From assembly GCA_002501135.1 (NCBI GenBank), contig DLRQ01000073.1:1-38625 (forward strand): a DNA stretch of 38,625 nt, written 5' to 3'. This DNA is from Candidatus Neomicrothrix sp. UBA7884. Lineage in GTDB: Bacteria; Actinomycetota; Acidimicrobiia; Acidimicrobiales; MedAcidi-G1. Every line of letters starts with the position of its first letter. The stretch's first letter is position 1. Shown in pieces: positions 32,176 through 38,625 of the stretch. Below the pieces are notes generated by a model. The model saw only the letters and a list, made by a program, of their open reading frames with translations, did no database searches and had not been told where the DNA came from. A program made the translations under genes and the position numbers.

Positions 32176-33522
32176 TCACCGGGGAGGCTCGTCTCCGTCC
32201 TCCCGGTACCAGAAGCCGAGCTGGCCATCTGGACGGTCGGGGTCAACCGGCGTGTCGGTCCTTCTGGCTGCCCGTGACCCTGCCAGGTACCACACGAGGG
32301 CGAGCCCAGTACCGAGGGCCACGAGCCCATAGCCGATCTCGGTCGGCAGCGGGACCACAACCGCCACGAACGCACCGACCGCCCAACTCAACTGGAAGCG
32401 TCCCTCGAACCTGCTGAACGTTCGGCCATGGTTCGCATCAGGTGCATCGCGTTGCACCAACGAGTCAAAGGCAAGCTTGGCGGCGGCCGACGAACCCGCC
32501 ACCATCAGCGCCAGAACCATCGCCCCCCTTAGAGCCCCTAGCCAACTGGCCGCTACGCCACCCAGCATGGCGGCCACGAGTACACCGGTGACGATCATCT
32601 CCTCGCTGGCCGTCCGGCGAAGGCGCGGAGCGAACCACGCACCGAACAGGGCGCCTACGCCCGCGCACACGAGAACCACTCCAAAGTGCCAGACCGGTGC
32701 ACCGGGACTACCGAGGATGTCTTGACCACGCGCCACGCCGACCGCAGCCCCCACGGCCCGACCGGGGCCATCGATGCTGAGGCCCTCCTCGCCTCCCCGG
32801 AACTCAAATGCCAGCAGGAACGTCATGAAACCCACCGCTGCACGCAGCATCGCCATAGCCGAGGCGGCCATGAGTATCCCGGCCTGTCTCAGCTCAGCCC
32901 GCTCACCTGCCGAAGCTGGTTGATCCGCAACCGTGATGCGCGGCAACTGGACAGCGAACAGGGCGGTGGCCACAAATCCGACCATCGCGGCATTCGCAGC
33001 CCACGAGGACGCACCGAGCATCGCGAGACCGCCTATGCCGGCTCCGACCATGCCACTGATGGCGCTCAGCAGCGCCAACTTGGAGTTGGCCTCAACCAAC
33101 TCCAGGTCGGACCTGACGAGCTTGGGAACGACGGCGCTCTTGGCTACCGAGTAGCCCTTTTGGAGTACCAGAAATCCGAATGCCTCGGGGAATAGGAGCA
33201 GGCCGTCAATGTGTCTAGCCATGAGGTACGCAAGCGTGGCCCGGCCGAGCACGGTGAAGAGGATCATTCCCCTGCGGCCACCACGGATGCGATCCACAAG
33301 GGGCCCGACCAGCGGGGTAACCACGGCAAAGGGCGCGATCGTGAGCACCAGGTAGAGGCCGATCCTCCAGCGGGCGGCATCAGGGGAGATGGAAAAGAAG
33401 ATCGACCCGGCAAGCGCAACGGCGATCATGGCGTCCGACATCGCCCCGAGCGCATGGGTCCGGGCCAGCCTCGTGAACGGACTGGCTACAGGGCGAGGTG
33501 CGGGTTGGGCGGCTGAGTCCAC
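32176..33522 (-). CDS. Major facilitator superfamily transporter
   Basis: 448 aa with about 12 hydrophobic segments. The cytoplasmic loop 2-3 motif is present as GPLVDRIRGGRR (about 73-84), where the Asp and Arg are typical of MFS proteins. Loop YSVAKSAVVPKLV (about 124-136) recalls the drug-efflux-like subgroup. The last 30 residues are a polar, Asp-rich cytoplasmic tail. No substrate can be assigned. It follows the response regulator by about 24 bases and may be the last gene of the phosphate operon. Confidence 0.85.
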   Translation of the reverse strand: MDSAAQPAPRPVASPFTRLARTHALGAMSDAMIAVALAGSIFFSISPDAARWRIGLYLVLTIAPFAVVTPLVGPLVDRIRGGRRGMILFTVLGRATLAYLMARHIDGLLLFPEAFGFLVLQKGYSVAKSAVVPKLVRSDLELVEANSKLALLSAISGMVGAGIGGLAMLGASSWAANAAMVGFVATALFAVQLPRITVADQPASAGERAELRQAGILMAASAMAMLRAAVGFMTFLLAFEFRGGEEGLSIDGPGRAVGAAVGVARGQDILGSPGAPVWHFGVVLVCAGVGALFGAWFAPRLRRTASEEMIVTGVLVAAMLGGVAASWLGALRGAMVLALMVAGSSAAAKLAFDSLVQRDAPDANHGRTFSRFEGRFQLSWAVGAFVAVVVPLPTEIGYGLVALGTGLALVWYLAGSRAARRTDTPVDPDRPDGQLGFWYREDGDEPPR

Positions 33523-33546
33523 GGCCCAAGGCTACGGGAAGGGCTC

Positions 33547-34260
33547 TCAGGGCCGCCCGGGTAGGTACTTGTATCCGAGGCCCCTGATGGTGACAATGCG
33601 CTCGGGCTTCCTGGGGTCCACCTCTATCCGGCCACGGACCCGCTTCACATGGACGTCCAGGGTCTTGGTGTCGCCCACATAGTCGTCGCCCCAGACGCTA
33701 TCGATCAGCACTTCTCGGGTCAGCACTCGACCAGCGTTCTGGACCAGTACAGCCAACAGCTCAAACTCCCTCAGAGGCATGGTCACGACCTCTCCGCGCA
33801 CAATCACCTCGTGGCGTTCCGTGTCGACGCTCACGTCACCCACGACAACTGCCGTTGCACCGCCCCACTCCGGGGATTCCTGTTCGGTGCTCTCTCCTGT
33901 GCGCCTGAGCACCGCCCTCATCCTGGCGACCAGTTCTTTCAACCGGTACGGCTTCGTCACGTAGTCGTCGGCACCGATCTCGAGGCCGACAACCGTGTCG
34001 ATCTCTGCCCCCTTGGCCGTGACCATGATTATCGGGACATCGGAGCGCGAACGGATCTCCCGGCATACGTCAATGCCGGAGACCCGGGGAAGCATCAGGT
34101 CCAGCAGAATGAGGTCTGGTTCATGCCTGGTGAATGCCTCAAGGGCGGCCACGCCGTCCGATGCCACCTCAACCTCGAACCCCTCGCGGCGCAGGCCAAC
34201 CTCGAGCGCGTCGGCAAACGACTCCTCGTCCTCCACGACCAGAACCCGTACACCGGTCAT
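33547..34260 (-). CDS. OmpR/PhoB-family response regulator (RegX3-like)
   Basis: 237 aa. Receiver domain (1-118): acidic pair Glu10-Asp11, phosphoacceptor Asp54, Thr81 and Lys103 are all present. A short linker with TEQESPEWGG is followed by a winged-helix effector domain (about 140-235) with MPLREFELLAVLVQNAGRV, the recognition part DTKTLDVHVKRVRG and the wing IVTIRGLGYKYL. ATG shares one base with the kinase stop (TGATG), so the pair is co-translated. PhoU and a Na/Pi carrier upstream make phosphate starvation the likely signal. Confidence 0.93.
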   Translation of the reverse strand: MTGVRVLVVEDEESFADALEVGLRREGFEVEVASDGVAALEAFTRHEPDLILLDLMLPRVSGIDVCREIRSRSDVPIIMVTAKGAEIDTVVGLEIGADDYVTKPYRLKELVARMRAVLRRTGESTEQESPEWGGATAVVVGDVSVDTERHEVIVRGEVVTMPLREFELLAVLVQNAGRVLTREVLIDSVWGDDYVGDTKTLDVHVKRVRGRIEVDPRKPERIVTIRGLGYKYLPGRP

Positions 34261-35393
34261 CAGGCCACCGCCGCCGCCCCGGTCGGCAGCCGTACCAGGA
34301 CCGTTGTTCCGCTGCCCTCGGTGGAGGACAGGTCGACCTGTCCGCCATGGGCGAGTACGACGTTCCGGACAATGGACAGGCCAAGCCCGGTACCACCGGT
34401 TTCACGGGTTCGGGCACGGTCCACGCGGTAGAAACGTTCAAACACACGCTCAATGTCGCGTTCTGGCACCCCGATGCCGTCGTCGGACACCTCGAACCGG
34501 ACACCACCGTCATCGGACCTGAGGCTGACCGTGACCTTTCCACCGTCGTCTGAATACTTCACGGCATTCTCAACCAGGTTCCGCATCATGCTCACCATCT
34601 GGTTTCGGCTGGCCTCGATGTGGACACCCGAGTTGGCTTCCACACGGATGCTGATGCCGCGCTGTTCAGCTATCGGCAGCACCCGCTCGACCACCTGGGC
34701 AGCCAGCCCCGCCAGATCCAGCACTTCAACCCTGTCAGGTGACTCTCCCTCGATGCGGCTGAGATCCAGAAGGTCCTCGATTATCGAACCCACCCGCTGC
34801 GACTCGGTTTCGATCCGGGCCGACAAGCGACCTAAGACGTCCGGGTCGGTCTCGGCCACCAGGGTCTCGGCCAGCAGGCTGAGAGCCCCGATGGGGGTTT
34901 TCAGTTCGTGGCTGACGTTGGCCACGAAGTCCCGTCGAACCGCCTCCTGACGGCTTCGCTCGGTGATGTCCTCAAGAATGGCGACCGCTCCCACCACGCC
35001 CACACCGCTGTCGTCAGATTGCAGCGGTCTGGCGACAACCTGGAGGATGTGGCTGGATGAGCCCGGTGTTCGTACCTGTTCGGAGGAGGAATCACCGGCA
35101 GCCGCTGCCACCAGGCGCTCCACCACGAGGTGCCCGACCACGCCGTCTACCCACGAGTCCACCAACGCATCTGCCGTAGTGTTGCGGTAGACGGCTTCGC
35201 CGTTCTCGTCGGCGACGACGATTCCGAGGGGGATGACGTCGAGCACCCTTCCCTCGTGGCTGTCAACCAACCCAGGCGGAGCCACGGTTGTGTCAACGCC
35301 GGTGGAAGAAGCCGGATTCCGTCGGCCGCCTCGCCGTCCCAACAGAAATCCCAACCCGAGCGCAACGAGTGCGAAGGCCACGTTCAGGAGCAT
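34260..35393 (-). CDS. Sensor histidine kinase (SenX3/PhoR-like)
   Basis: 377 aa. One N-terminal membrane helix (about 3-20) with almost no external part, a PAS-like domain (about 45-140, DVIPLGIVVADENGEAVYRN), then HisKA with His162 in NVSHELKTPIGAL, N-box Asn276 in NLVENAVKYS, the G1 box DDGIGVP (304-310) and GGTGLGLS (333-340). With no external sensor domain, it probably senses phosphate indirectly through the transporter and PhoU, as PhoR and SenX3 do. A GGTGG site precedes the ATG. Confidence 0.93.
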   Translation of the reverse strand: MLLNVAFALVALGLGFLLGRRGGRRNPASSTGVDTTVAPPGLVDSHEGRVLDVIPLGIVVADENGEAVYRNTTADALVDSWVDGVVGHLVVERLVAAAAGDSSSEQVRTPGSSSHILQVVARPLQSDDSGVGVVGAVAILEDITERSRQEAVRRDFVANVSHELKTPIGALSLLAETLVAETDPDVLGRLSARIETESQRVGSIIEDLLDLSRIEGESPDRVEVLDLAGLAAQVVERVLPIAEQRGISIRVEANSGVHIEASRNQMVSMMRNLVENAVKYSDDGGKVTVSLRSDDGGVRFEVSDDGIGVPERDIERVFERFYRVDRARTRETGGTGLGLSIVRNVVLAHGGQVDLSSTEGSGTTVLVRLPTGAAAVA

Positions 35394-35481
35394 CGTCCAC
35401 CCGCTGCGATCGAGGCCTCAAGCCCGTACCGGGTCGGAGGCCCCGTGCTGGGAGCGCTTGGAGGCGTTGTAGAGATCAGGC

Positions 35482-36150
35482 TCAAACCCGTGTGTCGTCG
35501 CCCTCGTCGAAGTAGTCGAGTCGGTCCACGGGCATGATCACCGCCGAGGCCACGTTCAGCGCATGCGCGGTAACGCGCTTCAGGAAGCGGAAGAGCAGGG
35601 CACGGGGCACAGCAGTCAGGGCGGTCTCTGAGGAGTGGATCAGGTCGTTGATTCGACTGTCGTACTCGCGTCGCAGTTCGTCGCCACGCTGGAGGTAGGC
35701 GCGGGTGCGGTCTTCGTCCCGGACCGAGAGGATCTCGCCTACAAGGGCAATTCGTGTCGATACCTCGTCACGGTAGGCGAGTATCTGGTCGATGTCGTCT
35801 GATCCGACGAACGACACGCCCTCTTCGGCCATGTCGAAGATGTTCTTGTTGTAGTCGCCGATCCGCTCCAGATCCTTGATCATGTTCATGACCACCAGCA
35901 CCTCGGGCGTGTCGGCACCACCGTGGACCGAGGCGTGCACAACTAGCTCACGGCGGATCTCCATCTCGGTGACGTTGATCTGCCGGTCGGTTCGCCGAAC
36001 ATCCTCGGCGACGGTCTCGACCGCTCCACCTGTCACGGCGTTCATCGCCAGGTCGAAGGTGTGGCGGGCATCTGTGACCATCCGCTGCACCTTGGCGTCA
36101 ATGGAATCGAAGCCAGACTCGCCGGAGCCACGAAAAAAGCTCATCACCAT
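35482..36150 (-). CDS. phoU: PhoU phosphate-signalling protein
   Basis: 222 aa, two three-helix repeats. The first holds MIKDLERIGDYNKNI (90-104; Glu95, Arg96 and Asp99 are the conserved metal-site residues) and the second FLKRVTAHALNVASAVI (about 189-205). PhoU links the phosphate carrier to the sensor kinase and represses the Pho response when phosphate is plentiful. It lies between the Na/Pi cotransporter and the kinase. An ATG two codons downstream is an alternative start. Confidence 0.9.
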   Translation of the reverse strand: MVMSFFRGSGESGFDSIDAKVQRMVTDARHTFDLAMNAVTGGAVETVAEDVRRTDRQINVTEMEIRRELVVHASVHGGADTPEVLVVMNMIKDLERIGDYNKNIFDMAEEGVSFVGSDDIDQILAYRDEVSTRIALVGEILSVRDEDRTRAYLQRGDELRREYDSRINDLIHSSETALTAVPRALLFRFLKRVTAHALNVASAVIMPVDRLDYFDEGDDTRV

Positions 36151-36161
36151 GATTGAGGGTT

Positions 36162-36174
36162 CCTTCCAGGAAGG
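36162..36174. repeat. 13-base palindrome in the phoU leader
   Basis: CCTTCC-A-GGAAGG in the 37-base gap before phoU. On the minus strand it contains AAGGA, a possible ribosome site, so a hairpin here could hide or expose it, or stabilise the mRNA ends. Confidence 0.4.
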
Positions 36175-36187
36175 TTGGGTATGGGGT

Positions 36188-37363
36188 TCATCGGAGAACC
36201 ATGACGACTACCAGTGGCAGTACCACGAACATGCCGATCGTATAGAGAAGCGCCGCACTGCGCCGTTCGGCTGCAGCGTCGGCGAGGGCGGTCGCCATGC
36301 GGATCGGAAGGTTCCGCATGGCCGACACCGGGTAGAAGAGCAGGATTCCACTGATGTTGAAGAGGGTGTGCACCACCGCAACGGTGACAGCAGCCGGACT
36401 ACCCGTAGCCAGGGAGGCCAACAGCGCAGTGACCGTCGTACCGACGTTGGCGCCAAGGGTCACCGGATAAATGTTCGGCAGGGTCAGAACACCCGATGCA
36501 GCCAGTGGCACAAGCACCGAGGTCGTAATCGACGAGGACTGGACGGAAACGGTGATGACCATGCCGATCATGATCGCCACGAATCCCGAGCCTGCCCCTA
36601 GTGCCCTGTTGATCGCCACCTCGACACGGTCGGCGACCAGCAGCCTCATGTTCTTCGTTATGTAGGCGAGGGCCAGGAAGATGAAGGCAAGGCCGACGAC
36701 GATCATCAACGCACCCTTGAGGTCACCGTGCGCGCCCAGGTCTGACAGCCATCCCTTGACCCAGCCGGCCGGCATTTTCACAGCAGTCTTGAGTGGGCTC
36801 TTGAACGAGGCACCCGAACTGCCGATGACAATGTCCGTGATCCATCCGGCCGACCGTGACAGGTAGCCCGTGAGCAGTTCAATCGGCAGGAAGACAATTA
36901 CCGCCAGGATGTTGAAGAAGTCGTGCACGGTCGCAGCTGCGAAGGCCCTCTTGAACTCGTGGTCACGACGCAGGTGCCCGAGGGAGGCAAGCGTGTTGGT
37001 GACGGTCGTGCCCAGGTTGGCTCCCATGACCATGGGAACTGCATCATCTATCCCGACCACACCGCTGGCGACCAGGCCGACTATCACCGAGGTGGACACC
37101 GACGAGGACTGGACCAGCACCGTTGCCAGCAGGCCCACAAAGAGACCACCAAGCGGGTTGGACACACCCTCGAAGAGGCCGTCCACGAAGTCCTTTCCGA
37201 GGCCCTTGAACCCACCTCCGAGCAGACTTACCCCGGTCAGGAACAGGTAGAGCAGCAGAAGTACCACGACGGCCCTGACAGCGGTGGGGACACCCCCCGC
37301 CCCACGGCCACCGGTTTCGGTTCCTGCTGCGGTCGCGTCCGGGTTCCAACTCGTTTCAGACAT
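36188..37363 (-). CDS. Na/Pi cotransporter (PNaS family, NptA-like)
   Basis: 391 aa from the ATG at 37363. The inverted-repeat hallmark QSSS occurs twice (85-88 and 275-278), each followed by GAN[LV]GTT (114-120 and the second repeat), as in type II sodium-phosphate symporters. It imports phosphate with sodium. A reading from GTG at 37384 would cover a TAGGTT -10 element that lies 7 bases before this ATG, so the shorter start is preferred. It heads an operon with PhoU, the sensor kinase and the response regulator; no Pst ABC genes are in the window. Confidence 0.9.
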   Translation of the reverse strand: MSETSWNPDATAAGTETGGRGAGGVPTAVRAVVVLLLLYLFLTGVSLLGGGFKGLGKDFVDGLFEGVSNPLGGLFVGLLATVLVQSSSVSTSVIVGLVASGVVGIDDAVPMVMGANLGTTVTNTLASLGHLRRDHEFKRAFAAATVHDFFNILAVIVFLPIELLTGYLSRSAGWITDIVIGSSGASFKSPLKTAVKMPAGWVKGWLSDLGAHGDLKGALMIVVGLAFIFLALAYITKNMRLLVADRVEVAINRALGAGSGFVAIMIGMVITVSVQSSSITTSVLVPLAASGVLTLPNIYPVTLGANVGTTVTALLASLATGSPAAVTVAVVHTLFNISGILLFYPVSAMRNLPIRMATALADAAAERRSAALLYTIGMFVVLPLVVVMVLR

Positions 37364-37370
37364 TGCCGAA

Positions 37371-37376
37371 AACCTA
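37371..37376 (-). promoter_or_regulatory. Candidate -10 element of the Na/Pi cotransporter operon
   Basis: TAGGTT on the minus strand, 7 bases before the ATG at 37363. Implies a leaderless transcript. Confidence 0.55.
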
Positions 37377-37392
37377 GACACCACGTGTTGCC

Positions 37393-37414
37393 ACAGCCTG
37401 AACCTCAGATGAAC
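37393..37414 (-). promoter_or_regulatory. PHO-box-like direct repeat
   Basis: Two adjacent 11-base units on the minus strand, GTTCATCTGAG (37404-37414) and GTTCAGGCTGT (37393-37403). The first matches 10 of 11 positions of the streptomycete PHO-box unit G[GT]TCAYYYR[GC]G; the second keeps GTTCA. The pair covers the place of a -35 element 17 bases before TAGGTT, where a PhoB-type activator binds. Likely target of the response regulator of this operon. Confidence 0.5.
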
Positions 37415-37444
37415 AGAACAGAAATTGTGCGGTCAGCCCGGCTC

Positions 37445-37464
37445 TTTACGGTGCTTTTCGGTGC
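37445..37464. repeat. Tandem 10-base repeat upstream of whiB
   Basis: TTTACGGTGC and TTTTCGGTGC sit head to tail, 9 of 10 bases alike, one helical turn apart, 52 bases before the WhiB start. Candidate binding site for a regulator of the WhiB gene or of the divergent phosphate operon. Confidence 0.4.
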
Positions 37465-37516
37465 CGTGTGGGAGAAATGACGCACCGAGAGCGGGAAACA
37501 ACAGATTCGGGGCCCC

Positions 37517-37774
37517 ATGAACACGCTTCAACTTCACGACAACTGGATGGCCCGGGCGAGGTGTGCAGACACCGATCCGTCGCATTTCTTCCCCAGCGAC
37601 GGCGTAGGGGTGGAGTTGGCAAAGAAGACATGCGCCGGTTGCCCGGTCGCAGAACAGTGCCTCGAGTACGCACTGACCCACCGGGTCGAGCACGGGGTCT
37701 GGGGCGGCTGCTCAGAGAGGCAGCGGCGCCGGATCCGCAGGCAACGGCGGGAGGTCGCAGCCACAGCGGCCTGA
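37517..37774 (+). CDS. WhiB-family Fe-S regulator
   Basis: 85 aa. The four cluster cysteines are Cys16, Cys39, Cys42 and Cys48 (C-x22-C-x2-C-x5-C), followed by GVWGG (60-64) and a basic DNA-binding tail RQRRRIRRQRRE. WhiB proteins carry an oxygen- or NO-sensitive [4Fe-4S] cluster and work with the primary sigma factor. Divergent from the phosphate operon, monocistronic. The exact subfamily is not assigned. Confidence 0.92.
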   Translation: MNTLQLHDNWMARARCADTDPSHFFPSDGVGVELAKKTCAGCPVAEQCLEYALTHRVEHGVWGGCSERQRRRIRRQRREVAATAA

Positions 37775-37813
37775 CCACCAGCGGGGGCGGCCCCCTCAAC
37801 GCCCCCTTCTCGG

Positions 37814-37842
37814 CAGTGGCCCCGACCTGATCGGGGCTGCTG
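37814..37842. terminator. Hairpin between convergent genes, candidate terminator
   Basis: GCCCCGA (37819-37825) and TCGGGGC (37831-37837) form a perfect 7-base stem with a 5-base loop, extended by CAG/CTG pairs beyond two wobble positions. It lies between the whiB stop and the stop of the converging small gene. There is no T tract, as is common for high-GC Gram-positive terminators. Confidence 0.5.
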
Positions 37843-37863
37843 TCGCGTACCGGGGCCGGAGGT

Positions 37864-38142
37864 TCAGGCCTCCTGTTCCTCCTCGTAGCCGAGGTCCCAG
37901 AAGACCAGCACGTTCTCTCGTTCGGCATCGCGGTTGATGCGTTCCCGATTACGTCGGAACTGTGGGTCATGGGGCGGCAGGAGCATCAGACGCGCGTTGA
38001 TGCGGTCGCGGAACGACTCGATCAACTGTCGGTCGCCAAAGGTGGACCTGACCTCCCAGTGAGGGGCCACAGGTCCGAGGTAGACGACCGTTACGTCACC
38101 TACCGGAGGCTGGGGTTCGAGTTCTGTTGCGACATCGGTCAT
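37864..38142 (-). CDS. Small protein of unknown function coupled to tatA
   Basis: 92 aa, not recognised. No signal peptide or membrane helix. The middle is predicted beta then helical, with VTVVYLGPVAPHWEV followed by RQLIESFRDRINARLMLLP; the C-terminal part is charged (RRNRERINRDAERE) and ends acidic. The ATG overlaps the tatA stop by 4 bases (ATGA), so it is co-translated with TatA and might assist export. Function unknown. Confidence 0.68.
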   Translation of the reverse strand: MTDVATELEPQPPVGDVTVVYLGPVAPHWEVRSTFGDRQLIESFRDRINARLMLLPPHDPQFRRNRERINRDAERENVLVFWDLGYEEEQEA

Positions 38143-38339
38143 TTGTCGGTGCTGGCCTCAGGGTCGGCGTCTGCCGCATCGACTTCCTTGGCACCCTCGG
38201 CCAGGCCCTTCTGGAGTTCCTTCTGGGCGCGGCCAAGGTTGCGTGCCAGCTTCGGGAGTTGGCTGCCGCCGAAGAGCACGACGCCAACTATCAGGACAAT
38301 GAGCAACTCGTTGGTGCTGAGAAATGCGAAAACGTTCAT
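38139..38339 (-). CDS. tatA: Twin-arginine translocase subunit TatA
   Basis: 66 aa. An N-terminal membrane helix (about 10-24, ELLIVLIVGVVLFGG) is followed by the hinge GSQLPKLARNLGRAQKEL and an amphipathic helix, then an acidic tail. TatA polymerises to form the pathway for folded proteins across the membrane. tatB and tatC are not in the window. TAGAGT six bases before the ATG suggests a leaderless mRNA. Confidence 0.9.
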   Translation of the reverse strand: MNVFAFLSTNELLIVLIVGVVLFGGSQLPKLARNLGRAQKELQKGLAEGAKEVDAADADPEASTDK

Positions 38340-38345
38340 GACGAC

Positions 38346-38351
38346 ACTCTA
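38346..38351 (-). promoter_or_regulatory. Candidate leaderless -10 element of tatA
   Basis: TAGAGT on the minus strand, six bases before the ATG at 38339. Confidence 0.5.
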
Positions 38352-38372
38352 ACCGCCGTTGACGCAGGTAGG

Positions 38373-38625
38373 TCAGCCAGCCTGGGCAGCCGCTGCCGCA
38401 CGCTCGAGCGCACGCTGGCGCCGAATGCGACGACGCTCCCGTTCGCTCATACCCCCCCAGATGCCGAACTTCTCACCGTTCTGGAGTGCGAACTCAAGGC
38501 AATCCATCCGGACTACGCATGCACGGCACACATCCTTGGCCTCGCGGGTACTGGCACCACGCTCGGGGAAGAAGAGGTCTGGATCAACTCCGAGACAGTT
38601 GGAGTACTCCTGCCAGTCGATGTCG
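38373..38625 (-). CDS. WhiB-family Fe-S regulator, 5' end cut by the window edge
   Basis: The last 83 residues of a WhiB protein are readable from 38624 to a TGA at 38373-38375. Cluster cysteines are in SNCLGVD, then VCRACVV and MDCLEF (C-x2-C-x5-C), followed by FGIWGGMSERERRRIRRQR. It is a second WhiB paralogue within 1 kb but clearly different from the one at 37517 (GIWGGMSERE against GVWGGCSERQ). The start lies beyond the window. Confidence 0.88.
   Translation of the reverse strand, partial: DIDWQEYSNCLGVDPDLFFPERGASTREAKDVCRACVVRMDCLEFALQNGEKFGIWGGMSERERRRIRRQRALERAAAAAQAG

Overview
The window comes from a high-GC Gram-positive genome, almost certainly an actinomycetote. Supporting signs are two WhiB-type Fe-S regulator genes, a UPF0182 membrane protein next to a PDZ/Lon-type protease, a DUF2342 zinc protease, a SenX3/RegX3-like two-component pair, many GTG starts, 4-base gene overlaps and leaderless-type promoters. 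A free-living aquatic lineage such as Acidimicrobiia is my guess from the gene mix and is not proved here. Genes are packed tightly: no stretch over 300 bases lacks a gene, and I saw no tRNA, rRNA, insertion sequence or CRISPR array.

Layout. 56-1876 (minus): a VapBC toxin-antitoxin pair followed by a creatinase-like M24 protein that lacks the metal-ligand set. 1937-9760: a complete-looking histidine utilisation locus. hutU, a peptide-deformylase gene, hutF, hutI and a PhnD-like binding protein run leftward; an IclR regulator and hutH run rightward from a shared control region. HutF makes N-formylglutamate, yet no hutG is present; the deformylase gene sits where hutG would be expected. 9812-14488 (plus): a cytochrome P450 pseudogene with two in-frame stops and a lost heme cysteine, coupled to a circularly permuted ATP-grasp / alpha-E / transglutaminase cassette.

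14494-22429: two short-chain dehydrogenases diverge from a dimethylglycine/sarcosine dehydrogenase-like protein fused to a GcvT domain. Downstream are a non-pyrrolysine MttB-family methyltransferase, an MgtC-like membrane protein and a type I sulfatase. This looks like catabolism of methylated amines or betaines and a sulfate ester. 22441-32168: a DUF3298 lipoprotein, a coiled-coil protein, UPF0182, the PDZ/S16 protease, a small membrane protein, a HEAT-repeat protein, an MreB operon with moaE, and the DUF2342 protease.

32176-37363 (minus): a phosphate module made of a Na/Pi cotransporter, PhoU, sensor kinase, response regulator and an MFS protein, with a PHO-box-like direct repeat over the expected -35 region. 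37517-38625: a WhiB gene, TatA with a coupled small protein, and a second, truncated WhiB gene.

A window-wide pattern is a TAnnnT hexamer placed 6-7 bases before the start codon of at least eight first-in-operon genes. It implies leaderless mRNAs and was used to choose several starts.
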